From CAYVSF01 sp046482855 (GTDB taxonomy: Bacteria; Bacteroidota; Bacteroidia; Bacteroidales; UBA12077): 61,055 bases of DNA. A model generated the notes under the pieces. That model searched no databases and was not told the DNA's origin. It saw nothing but the letters and a program-made list of their open reading frames with translations. Both the position numbers and the translations under genes were made by a program. Location: assembly GCA_046482855.1 (NCBI GenBank), contig JAWOEH010000150.1, positions 1 to 61,055 on the forward strand, written 5' to 3'. This document shows, in pieces, positions 53,802-61,055 of the stretch; the stretch's first letter is position 1, and each line of letters begins with the position of its first letter.

Positions 53802-55331
53802 ATGGGGTATTGCAGTAAGCTTATTATGGCTTTAGGGGTGATTTTGTGCACCCTGACAGTAGATGCACAAAATGACACTACAACCTGGAAAGACACAACC
53901 ATTGTTACCAATTTTCAGCAGAATCTGGATCAATTAATCGATCAGTGGTATGTAAAAAATGCACTAAAGGAGAACTATACGTATAGCGAAACCTCTGACT
54001 CCATCGTACCGGAATTTTCCGACTCGGTTTATAAAGCCAGGTTAAATGCCATCCCTGCAATAATGGAAATGACCTATAACCCCATTGTTCGCAACTGGAT
54101 ACATGTATATACAAAAAAGCGCCGCAAAAATGTAGAATATATGTTAGGCCTAACTGAGTATTACTTCCCCTTATTTGAGGCAGAGCTTGAAAAACAAGGC
54201 CTCCCGAATGAGTTAAAATACCTGGCCATCATTGAATCGGCACTGAATCCCAAAGCGGTTTCACGCGTCGGAGCTACGGGACTATGGCAATTTATGTACG
54301 CCACAGGTCGCATGTACGATCTTACCACAAACTCCTTTATTGACGAACGACGCGATCCGCGAAAATCGACCATTGCAGCCACTCGGTTTTTGAAAGATCT
54401 TTACGATATATTCCAGGACTGGACATTAGTAATTGCAGCTTATAATTGCGGCCCGGGTAATGTAAGTAAGGCCATTCGTCGCACTGGAGGGAAACGTGAC
54501 TTTTGGGATATTTACTACTTCCTGCCACGCGAAACTCGTGGATACGTTCCTGCATTTATTGCAGCAACTTATACCATGCATTTTCATGAGGAGCACAATC
54601 TCTACGCACGCCCCATCGATTTCCCTTTGGCTACCGATACGCTTACGATTAATCAGCAGGTACACTTTGAGCAGATAAGTGAGGTTCTGCAGATACCAAT
54701 AGATGAGCTACATGCGTTAAACCCTCAATATCGAGGCAAAATCATTCCCGGTTCCGATAAGTACCCGATGACCCTGACGCTTCCGGTACTAAAAACAGGC
54801 GATTTCATAACGCTGCAGGACTCCATCTACAATTACAAAGATTCACTCTTTTTTAACAAAGAGGAACAAGTAAAAAAACCACAAAAGTCCCACTATGTAC
54901 ATCAGGTTCCCTCGGGAATGAAAAAAGTATACTATACAATAAAACCCGGAGATAATCTGGGTTACATTGCCGAGTGGTACAACACTCGCGCTTCCAATAT
55001 CCGGTATTGGAATGGGATTCGTGGCAACATGATTCGCAGTGGTCAAAAATTGGCTATTTACGTCCCTAAAGGCAGCGTAAACCGCTACAAGGAGATCAAC
55101 ACACTCTCGTTTGCGCAGAAACAGCAGCGCATAGGCAAGGTTAGCACAGCTTCGGAGCCTCTTAAGCGTAATGAAAACTATGTTTATTATACCATTAAAT
55201 CGGGGGATACGTTATGGGAAATTGCCAGGAAATACCCCGGTGTATCAGACAGCAATTTGCGGCAGCTCAATGGAATATCGGGCCGGAATTTACGTCCGGG
55301 ACAAGTGATAAAGATCAAACCTAAAAGTTAA
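53802..55331 (+). CDS. LysM-containing lytic transglycosylase (MltD-like)
   Basis: A 509-residue exported peptidoglycan lytic transglycosylase. After a signal peptide (about 1-22), an SLT domain spans about 125-280 with the catalytic Glu in IESALNPKAVS and GATGLWQFMY. Two LysM repeats follow (about 376-421 and 461-507), each with a Y(T/TI)K-GD start, that bind glycan chains. It cuts murein strands with formation of 1,6-anhydro ends. It is the last gene of the parAB group. Confidence 0.92.
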   Translation: MGYCSKLIMALGVILCTLTVDAQNDTTTWKDTTIVTNFQQNLDQLIDQWYVKNALKENYTYSETSDSIVPEFSDSVYKARLNAIPAIMEMTYNPIVRNWIHVYTKKRRKNVEYMLGLTEYYFPLFEAELEKQGLPNELKYLAIIESALNPKAVSRVGATGLWQFMYATGRMYDLTTNSFIDERRDPRKSTIAATRFLKDLYDIFQDWTLVIAAYNCGPGNVSKAIRRTGGKRDFWDIYYFLPRETRGYVPAFIAATYTMHFHEEHNLYARPIDFPLATDTLTINQQVHFEQISEVLQIPIDELHALNPQYRGKIIPGSDKYPMTLTLPVLKTGDFITLQDSIYNYKDSLFFNKEEQVKKPQKSHYVHQVPSGMKKVYYTIKPGDNLGYIAEWYNTRASNIRYWNGIRGNMIRSGQKLAIYVPKGSVNRYKEINTLSFAQKQQRIGKVSTASEPLKRNENYVYYTIKSGDTLWEIARKYPGVSDSNLRQLNGISGRNLRPGQVIKIKPKS

Positions 55332-55349
55332 AATACAAAAACTCCAGGA

Positions 55350-55380
55350 AAGGCTTCTGATTGAAACAGAGGCCTTTTTT
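55350..55380 (+). terminator. Terminator after the transglycosylase gene
   Basis: AAGGCTTCTG (55350-55359) and CAGAGGCCTT (55367-55376) pair over 10 bases with one G-U pair, a 7-base loop and a T run to 55380. It separates the par/mltD group from the SGNH/MBOAT operon. Confidence 0.8.
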
Positions 55381-55415
55381 ATGATTGATAAAACAAGCAG
55401 TTAAGGAATAATTTT

Positions 55416-55423
55416 TATCTTTA
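55416..55423 (+). promoter_or_regulatory. -7-like element upstream of the SGNH/MBOAT operon
   Basis: TATCTTTA matches TAnnTTTG except for the last base, 35 bases before ATG 55458. No convincing -33 element is visible. Confidence 0.3.
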
Positions 55424-55457
55424 GGCATTCACCTAACCGTGTGTGTTAACTCTTTGT

Positions 55458-56948
55458 ATGAAACCATTAAAAACAGCCTCTTTCTTTTTAATCCTTCTTC
55501 TCGTTATTGTTGGTTTCTCCTACTTCAATCACACAGCTAGCTTTATGATTGGAACAATAAAGGTGCAACTGCCCACTCGAAAACATTTGCTCACCCATGA
55601 AAGTTCGGCTTCCATTCCCCAATTCTTAGACCAACAACATCCCGTTGAAGAACCGCTAAAAAGCCCCCAAGCTCAAGACATGCCTGTTGTAACAGATACG
55701 CTTAAGGTTTCGCCCGATACCCTCTCTCAAGGCGCAAAAGATACCGACTCGATACACTCGGTTGATCCTGATACACTCCTACAACCTCAAAGTATGCCAT
55801 TGGTTTACCGAATCAATAGTAAAGGAACGCATCCGTTAGCACGCTTTTATGACGCGCTATCGCAAACTTCCTATCAACAAATTCGGATTTTACACTATGG
55901 AGACTCTCAGATTGAGGGCGACAGAATTACCGCCTATTTGCGAAATCAACTGCAGGAAACTTTTGGCGGAAGTGGCATCGGATTACTGCCTATTGAGCTG
56001 ACACCGGGGACGCATACCTCCCTTTTACATAAACCTAAAGGGCAGTGGGAACGGTATACGCTTTACGATCTTCGTAAAAAGAACATTCACCACAATCGGC
56101 TGGGCGTACTTTTCAGCTATTGTGCGTTTTCCAGCTACAGCCACATGAAGACTCCTGCAACACTAACGCTGGAACCTTCCCCCCTGGCTTTTAACCGCAT
56201 TAACAACTACAACCATATTCGCCTCTTCTATGGTCAGGGAACCTCCCCCATTGTTGTTCAGCTAGCCTGCAATGATACCCTTTATGATGCCGACCTGCTA
56301 AGCCCTCAAAGAGAATTACAAGAAATAAAATGGCAGCTCCCAGCGCCCCCGAAAAAATTAGAATTCCGGTTTACAGGCGAAAGCAGCCCCGAGTTTTACG
56401 GCGTCAGTTTGGAATCCCCAACAGGAGTTGTTGTGGATAACATTCCATTACGGGGAAGTAGTGGAACCGATTTTACTCGTGTAGATAAGCAGTTGCAACA
56501 AAATCTTTATAAAACGCTTGACCCGGATATTTTTTTGCTCCAATTTGGCGTAAATCTGGTTCCCCATCTAACTACTCATTTCGACTACTATGAACGACAA
56601 CTTCGGCAGCAAATAAAGCGTATTAAGGAGGTAGCTCCAAATGCTGCTATCGTTCTGCTGGGTGTTTCTGATATGGCTCATAAAAAAGAGGGCTTCTATC
56701 AATCATATGAAAACATTGAATCCATTCGTGCCATACAGAAGAAAGTAGCCCTTGAAACAGGGGCCCTGTTTTGGGATACATATGAGGCTATGGGAGGCAA
56801 AAATGCTATGGTAAAGTGGGTTGACCATAAACCGCCCTTAGGCCGGAAAGATTATACACATTTTAGCTATAGAGGTGCTACCCTTATGGCTGAACTATTT
56901 TATGAATCCTTGATGAATGACTATGATACCTATCGCAAACAAAAATAG
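55458..56948 (+). CDS. Membrane-anchored SGNH-hydrolase-fold protein
   Basis: A 496-residue protein with one N-terminal membrane segment (about 8-24), a polar linker rich in Pro and Asp (about 40-115), and an SGNH/GDSL-like domain: block I HYGDSQIEGD with Ser150, and near the C terminus the DYTHFS block with the Asp-His pair. Block III reads FGVNL, where the usual is GxNE. Such proteins transfer or remove acetyl groups on envelope polysaccharides together with MBOAT proteins. ATG 55458 is preferred to a GTG at 55443. It is first in an operon with a second SGNH lipoprotein and an MBOAT. Confidence 0.8.
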   Translation: MKPLKTASFFLILLLVIVGFSYFNHTASFMIGTIKVQLPTRKHLLTHESSASIPQFLDQQHPVEEPLKSPQAQDMPVVTDTLKVSPDTLSQGAKDTDSIHSVDPDTLLQPQSMPLVYRINSKGTHPLARFYDALSQTSYQQIRILHYGDSQIEGDRITAYLRNQLQETFGGSGIGLLPIELTPGTHTSLLHKPKGQWERYTLYDLRKKNIHHNRLGVLFSYCAFSSYSHMKTPATLTLEPSPLAFNRINNYNHIRLFYGQGTSPIVVQLACNDTLYDADLLSPQRELQEIKWQLPAPPKKLEFRFTGESSPEFYGVSLESPTGVVVDNIPLRGSSGTDFTRVDKQLQQNLYKTLDPDIFLLQFGVNLVPHLTTHFDYYERQLRQQIKRIKEVAPNAAIVLLGVSDMAHKKEGFYQSYENIESIRAIQKKVALETGALFWDTYEAMGGKNAMVKWVDHKPPLGRKDYTHFSYRGATLMAELFYESLMNDYDTYRKQK

Positions 56949-58125
56949 GCTGATGCAAGCCGCTTACGTAACGGCCCTATTGTTGTTCTTGACCCTTAGC
57001 GGATGCGGACAGAAACCGCCGCTAAATACAAACGTATTCTTGCAGGCAGAGAAAATACCGGCTTACCAATCCCTGTTTACAAAACTCGACTCCATTGCTA
57101 ACGGAGCTCCTACTTCCCTGACAATTGTCCACATTGGCGACTCACATTTACAAGCGGGTTACTTCTCCGAAAAAATCAAGGCCGAATTACAGGCATATTA
57201 TACACCAATGGATACAATTCTCTCCCCGGGTCTTATCTTTCCTTTCGCCTTAGCCCAAACCAACAACCCTTACTATTACGAAGCCAAAGGGACGGGTCAA
57301 TGGTCCGGATATAGAAACGTTGAACAAAACCTACCTGTAGCCCTGGGAATGACCGGTATTTCCATAACAACAGATAGTTCTAGTCAAATATCTATCAAGT
57401 TTCGCAATTCCTCACGTACCAATAAGTATGCCTTTAATCGAATACGCGTACTGGGACATGGGAATGCAATCCTGGAAGCCTCCACTAACGAAAAAACAAG
57501 CTTTGCATCCGGAGAGACCCTTTTTATTGACAAAGCAATGGATTCCCTACAAATTGCCATAGACCCTCTACCCGGCGATTCCTTTGTTCTCCAAGGCTTA
57601 CTCCTGGACTACACTCCTTCGCGTATACACTATCACACGGTTGGTGTAAATGGCGCACAGGCAAAATCCTATTTACAATGCCAGGATCTTGCCTCCCAGC
57701 TCAAAGCCCTTAATCCTGATTGGGTGATTCTTTCTTTAGGAACCAATGAAGCGTATGATAAGTCATTTGATGCAGCAACAATAGGAGCAGACCTGGAGGC
57801 GTTTATAAAAATAATTGAGAAAGCGGCACCCGATGCTGCCAAGCTATTATGCACACCCAATGATCATATCGATCAAAACTTGCAATCCAACCCCCAAGTA
57901 ATGCCTTTAATAGCCATACAATCCTCAATGGCTCAAAAGCACGGCTGGGCACTATGGGATTTCTATCAGCTTATGGGCGGAAAAGGCTCCATTGAAAGAT
58001 GGGCCCAGGATTCGCTAACGGCACGCGACCGGGTTCATTTCAACCGGCAGGGATATGAAAGGCAGGGCGAAATGTTTTTTGAAGCACTTCAACAATCCAA
58101 GGAGATATGGCAGGCACACTACTAG
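56917..58125 (+). CDS. SGNH-hydrolase-fold lipoprotein
   Basis: A 402-residue lipoprotein: signal peptide with lipobox LSGC (Cys30), then an SGNH domain with block I HIGDSHLQ (Ser76), the block III-like LGTNEAYD and the C-terminal DRVHFN Asp/His pair. All catalytic elements are intact. It overlaps the first SGNH gene by 32 bases; the ATG at 56953 would remove the overlap but also the basic start of the signal peptide, so the earlier start is kept. The two SGNH proteins are only distantly alike, so they probably have different acceptors or act as donor and acceptor steps. Confidence 0.83.
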   Translation: MTMIPIANKNRLMQAAYVTALLLFLTLSGCGQKPPLNTNVFLQAEKIPAYQSLFTKLDSIANGAPTSLTIVHIGDSHLQAGYFSEKIKAELQAYYTPMDTILSPGLIFPFALAQTNNPYYYEAKGTGQWSGYRNVEQNLPVALGMTGISITTDSSSQISIKFRNSSRTNKYAFNRIRVLGHGNAILEASTNEKTSFASGETLFIDKAMDSLQIAIDPLPGDSFVLQGLLLDYTPSRIHYHTVGVNGAQAKSYLQCQDLASQLKALNPDWVILSLGTNEAYDKSFDAATIGADLEAFIKIIEKAAPDAAKLLCTPNDHIDQNLQSNPQVMPLIAIQSSMAQKHGWALWDFYQLMGGKGSIERWAQDSLTARDRVHFNRQGYERQGEMFFEALQQSKEIWQAHY

Positions 58126-59657
58126 AACAAATATCCGGAATATTTTTCTACTCGGCCGATCAGCCCTTGCTGTTCACACGCCTCTATTTCTGGATATTCT
58201 TCTTTGTTGTGTTGCTTGGATATGGCGTGTTTTATAAGAAAAAAGGCTTACGTACCGGCTACCTCTTTCTGATGAGCCTGTTTTTCTATTACAAATCGGG
58301 AGGGTATTACTTTGGTCTGCTTATCTTCTCCACCTTTGTCGATTATTTTCTAGGAAAATGGATTCATGAATCCATCCACCCCCAACGTAGAAAATGGTTG
58401 GTAGGGTTGAGCGTATTTGTGAATCTTTCCGTTTTGGGCTTCTTCAAGTATGCCTATTTTTTTGTAAACCTTATCAATGAAGCCCTGGGGACAAAATTAG
58501 AAGTGTTCAATTTCCTGGCTCATTGGGCCAATATTTTCACCGGCCATCACTACGATATACACCAAATCATTCTTCCGGTAGGAATCTCCTTTTATACTTT
58601 CCAAACCATTAGCTACACAGTAGATGTTTATCGGCGTAAAGTAAAGCCCGTAGACAATCTGATTGATTTTGGATTTTACGTCTCTTTCTTTCCCCAATTA
58701 GTAGCCGGACCTATTGTACGAGCTGCTGATTTTGTACCCCAAATCTACCAGCGCTATCATCTTACGGCTCGAGAAGCCGGACATGCGCTGTTTTTAATCA
58801 TAGGTGGGTTAATTAAGAAGATCCTGATATCGGATTACATCTCGGTAAACTTTGTCGACAGAGTGTTTTCCACTCCTTCAGCCTATAATGGTTTTGAAAA
58901 CCTCATGGCCAGTTATGGATATGGCCTGCAAATATATTGTGATTTCTCTGGCTACACCGATATTGCCATAGGTGTGGCTTTATTGCTGGGATTTCGCCTA
59001 CCTATAAACTTCAACTCTCCTTACAAAGCCATTAACATTACGGATTTTTGGCGTCGTTGGCACATTTCTCTCTCCACGTGGCTGCGCGATTATTTGTATA
59101 TCCCCCTGGGTGGGAATCGGAATGGCAAGAGAAGAATGCACATCAACCTAATGATTACCATGATTTTAGGGGGATTATGGCACGGGGCGGCATATCGTTT
59201 TATCATTTGGGGGGCTATTCATGGGGTGGCCTTAGTAATCAATAAAAATTATATCCGGCTACGTAAGAAAGTTTCGCCCACCTATAGCAGTACCCATATT
59301 GAACGTCCGCTCCACAGAGCATTGGCTATTTTTACAACCTTCCATATTGTTACCTTTGCATGGCTATTTTTTCGTGCTCCGGATATTGCCCATGTGTCAA
59401 CCATGCTTCAGCAAATTACGGGCAATTTTCCGGTAGACCTGATTCCGGAGATGCTTGTACATTATTGGAAACCCTTTAGCTTAATAGCCATGGGATTTGT
59501 CCTCCATTGGTTGCCATCCTATTGGAAAGAGGAAATCAGAGGGAAATTCATTGATCTTCATTGGGGCTGGAAAGCCCTTATTACGCTGATAGTCGTTCTT
59601 ATCATCTTCCAGGCTAGCACTGCCGGGTTACAACCGTTTATTTACTTCCAGTTTTAA
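58107..59657 (+). CDS. MBOAT-family O-acyltransferase (AlgI-like)
   Basis: A 516-residue polytopic membrane protein of the AlgI/DltB MBOAT family. Conserved histidines are His319 in FWRRWHISLSTW and His359 in GGLWHGA, the latter being the family's catalytic residue. It probably moves acetyl groups from cytosolic acetyl-CoA across the membrane to the SGNH partner(s), as in alginate or peptidoglycan O-acetylation. It overlaps the second SGNH gene by 19 bases. The polymer acetylated is unknown. It converges on the flavoprotein gene with a 4-base overlap. Confidence 0.9.
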   Translation: MAGTLLEQISGIFFYSADQPLLFTRLYFWIFFFVVLLGYGVFYKKKGLRTGYLFLMSLFFYYKSGGYYFGLLIFSTFVDYFLGKWIHESIHPQRRKWLVGLSVFVNLSVLGFFKYAYFFVNLINEALGTKLEVFNFLAHWANIFTGHHYDIHQIILPVGISFYTFQTISYTVDVYRRKVKPVDNLIDFGFYVSFFPQLVAGPIVRAADFVPQIYQRYHLTAREAGHALFLIIGGLIKKILISDYISVNFVDRVFSTPSAYNGFENLMASYGYGLQIYCDFSGYTDIAIGVALLLGFRLPINFNSPYKAINITDFWRRWHISLSTWLRDYLYIPLGGNRNGKRRMHINLMITMILGGLWHGAAYRFIIWGAIHGVALVINKNYIRLRKKVSPTYSSTHIERPLHRALAIFTTFHIVTFAWLFFRAPDIAHVSTMLQQITGNFPVDLIPEMLVHYWKPFSLIAMGFVLHWLPSYWKEEIRGKFIDLHWGWKALITLIVVLIIFQASTAGLQPFIYFQF

Positions 59658-60331
59658 GGCATATAGGGCGTGTCATACCGATGGGTATAAACCTCATTTT
59701 GCTTTAGCTGCTTATCCCAGTAGAAATTAACAAGGCCTAAGTAATTCATGAGTGTTAGGAGCATTCGCACCCACCACTTCAATCGGTAGGGTTTCGCAAT
59801 TTTCTGGCACAACTCTGGAGCAAGTACATTTTTTATTCCCAATTCATAGCCTGCCCTTTCCAGCTGTGTAAGTAAATTCTTCTTCATCCAATGGGGTTGT
59901 ATCTGAATTCCTTCCACCCCTCCACGCACAAGAATCCCGGCATGCCTGACGCCAACATATTGAGAAAACCATTGCAAATATGCCAAAAGCATATTGGCCT
60001 GAGAAGCCTCAGGAAAACCCATTTGTACTAAATAACCAAAAGTTTTCCCTGTCAGGTCTACAGATGTTTCGGTAAGATCTTCCCAAAAAGCCTTTACGCT
60101 TCCAGGCATGGCGTCGGTATACATGGGGAAACCCCACAAAACTGTATCATACTCGTTAATATTCTCCAATAAAAAAGCCCGGTCCGATTTCATTTGAAGA
60201 TAAAGTAGCTTAAATTCCCTTTCTGCCTGAGTTAGGCCTCTGCCCAAGGCTTCGAGCAATACACGTGTATTGCTATTTAGGCCTCGGGGCGAGCCATTTA
60301 CCAAAAGAAGGGGGGCCTGTTTTTCAGCCAT
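59654..60331 (-). CDS. Flavodoxin-fold NAD(P)H-dependent oxidoreductase
   Basis: A 225-residue flavodoxin-fold protein: phosphate-binding LLVNGSPRGLNSNTR at the start, then FGFPMYTDAMPGSVKAFWEDL, which resembles the FMN isoalloxazine loop of NADPH-dependent FMN reductases. The C-terminal part (about 180-215) has a hydrophobic stretch. It overlaps the stop of the next gene by 8 bases, so the pair is co-translated. The substrate is unknown. Confidence 0.78.
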   Translation of the reverse strand: MAEKQAPLLLVNGSPRGLNSNTRVLLEALGRGLTQAEREFKLLYLQMKSDRAFLLENINEYDTVLWGFPMYTDAMPGSVKAFWEDLTETSVDLTGKTFGYLVQMGFPEASQANMLLAYLQWFSQYVGVRHAGILVRGGVEGIQIQPHWMKKNLLTQLERAGYELGIKNVLAPELCQKIAKPYRLKWWVRMLLTLMNYLGLVNFYWDKQLKQNEVYTHRYDTPYMP

Positions 60332-60899
60332 AGGTATTTGTATTTTCAGGTGTGTAAAGCAATTTATTAAATTTGTTGGGCTGCAGTGCTTCCGAAAAAG
60401 AACGAAAAAACAATAGCCGGGAACGCATATTCAAGGATAGACGCTCACCCCAATGCTGCATAAAACTCCGAACCTGGGAATCTTCATCAGTCAAATCAAG
60501 TACCATTGCGAGCTTTGGATAACGAGGATATCGTTTCCGATGATGCACCTCCTTATTCACTAACTCAAGATAAGGATGCAGCAAGGGTATCATTCGATCG
60601 AAACATTGTTTCATTACAGCCGGAAGAAATCCATCGTAAAGGGGCGAAATTATAAGCAGTACATCCGCACGAATAACTTGGCCTAACACCTCATGCATGT
60701 CATCCTGAAAAACACATTTACCGGGCGATTTCACCCAGCAATCAAAACATCCCACACAAGAGGAAAAGTCCAATTTATCAACATTCACAAAAATTATCTC
60801 CATCTGAAGTGATTCAAGTGTGCGTTTTATTTGTGAAAAACGCGGCCCGTATTCCATTTTTATTCTGGACTCTTCCAGATAAAGGCAACAGATAATCAT
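60324..60899 (-). CDS. Flavodoxin-family protein with a cysteine-rich loop
   Basis: A 191-residue flavodoxin-fold protein. The CVGCFDCWVKSPGKCVF loop (near 48-64), with four cysteines, is typical of iron-sulfur flavoproteins and NADPH-dependent FMN reductase relatives of anaerobes, though the usual compact Cys pattern (CxxCxxCx4-7C) is only approximately kept here (CxxCxxCx7C). It is the first gene of the two-gene flavoprotein operon and could pass electrons to the second. The substrate is unknown. Confidence 0.75.
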   Translation of the reverse strand: MIICCLYLEESRIKMEYGPRFSQIKRTLESLQMEIIFVNVDKLDFSSCVGCFDCWVKSPGKCVFQDDMHEVLGQVIRADVLLIISPLYDGFLPAVMKQCFDRMIPLLHPYLELVNKEVHHRKRYPRYPKLAMVLDLTDEDSQVRSFMQHWGERLSLNMRSRLLFFRSFSEALQPNKFNKLLYTPENTNTYG

Positions 60900-60949
60900 A
60901 ACGTTGTGTTTAATTAACCAATTTACTCTTTTTTATTTAAGATTTCCAT

Positions 60950-60957
60950 TAAATTTG
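60950..60957 (+). promoter_or_regulatory. -7 element reading out of the window
   Basis: TAAATTTG matches TAnnTTTG in the last 106 bases of the window. Transcription would start near 60964, and an ATG at 61007 could be the start of a gene cut by the window edge. The last 155 bases hold no complete gene. Confidence 0.35.
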
Positions 60958-61055
60958 CCCATCTGAGCAATCCCTTACTTTGCCAGAGAAAAAGCACATT
61001 AAAAGATGATTACACACAAACTGGGAAACTTTAAAAAGGTTCTTCTCTTCATAAA

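Noticed and set aside
1..61055. tRNA, rRNA, CRISPR array, insertion sequence or prophage
   Set aside because: No cloverleaf-like or rRNA sequence, regularly spaced repeats, transposase, integrase or phage genes were seen; gaps between genes are short.

Overview
The window looks like a chromosomal segment of an anaerobic or facultative member of the Bacteroidota, probably a marine or salt-adapted Marinilabiliales/Bacteroidales relative. This is inferred from a short primary sigma factor without region 1.1, a PorQ type IX secretion protein next to cmk/ispH, many TAnnTTTG-type -7 promoter elements, long MacB/FtsX permeases of Bacteroidota style, and rare Shine-Dalgarno sequences. No rRNA, tRNA, CRISPR array or insertion sequence was seen. 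Coding density is high and no gene-free stretch exceeds about 300 bases.

Layout. 1-2590: end of an unknown gene, a LytTR response regulator with its LytS-type kinase, and a short MotA/TolQ/ExbB-like protein. 2589-15390: an FNR-like regulator with the four cluster cysteines, divergent from a 13-gene operon. That operon encodes a complex I/Mbh/Mbs-family respiratory complex: MnhE, F, G, MbhD, an MbhE-MnhB fusion, MnhC, a double antiporter fusion, then NuoH, NuoB, NuoC and NuoD homologues, a NuoI-GltD fusion, and a dihydroorotate-dehydrogenase-like flavoprotein. A strong hairpin ends it. 15586-24143: an ABC permease, a porin with an FMN-binding periplasmic protein, a CPA2 antiporter, and an APC permease with regulatory domains. 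24321-30657: an operon that looks like synthesis and phosphorolysis of glucosylglycerate (GT4, HAD, GpgS-like GT81, GH13_18 phosphorylase, glycerate kinase). 30942-38522: housekeeping genes priA, pfkA, ispH, cmk, porQ and a GT-B glycosyltransferase. 38536-41803: LpxH-like phosphoesterase, lipid kinase, YkgJ-type protein and EamA transporter. 41982-46296: MarR regulator, M20 amidohydrolase, two fold-type III racemases and a small winged-helix protein. 46496-49782: primary sigma factor and a cation-chloride cotransporter homologue. 49789-55331: a lipoprotein, heptose-7-phosphate kinase, parA, parB, a DUF5683-like protein and a LysM lytic transglycosylase. 55458-59657: two SGNH proteins and an MBOAT acyltransferase, likely a cell-envelope O-acetylation system. 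59654-60899: two flavodoxin-fold oxidoreductases.

The most unusual locus is the respiratory complex. Its catalytic subunit keeps only the first cysteine of each of the two [NiFe] CxxC pairs (both read CxxE) and lacks the quinone-site tyrosine. Its NuoB-like subunit shows only three of the four proximal-cluster cysteines. Its NuoI-like subunit is fused to a complete GltD/NfnB/PreT-type FAD-NAD(P) module and followed by a PreA/DHOD-like flavoprotein. Neither H2 nor quinone is a likely substrate. I read it as an ion-pumping Mbs/Mbx-type complex with a built-in pyridine-nucleotide dehydrogenase arm, probably under FNR-type oxygen control. The final electron acceptor cannot be told from sequence.

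Sodium, potassium and chloride transporters plus a probable glucosylglycerate cycle fit an organism that manages osmotic and sodium stress; that reading is inference. Start codons were moved downstream of the longest frame where a better ATG, promoter position or gene overlap argued for it.
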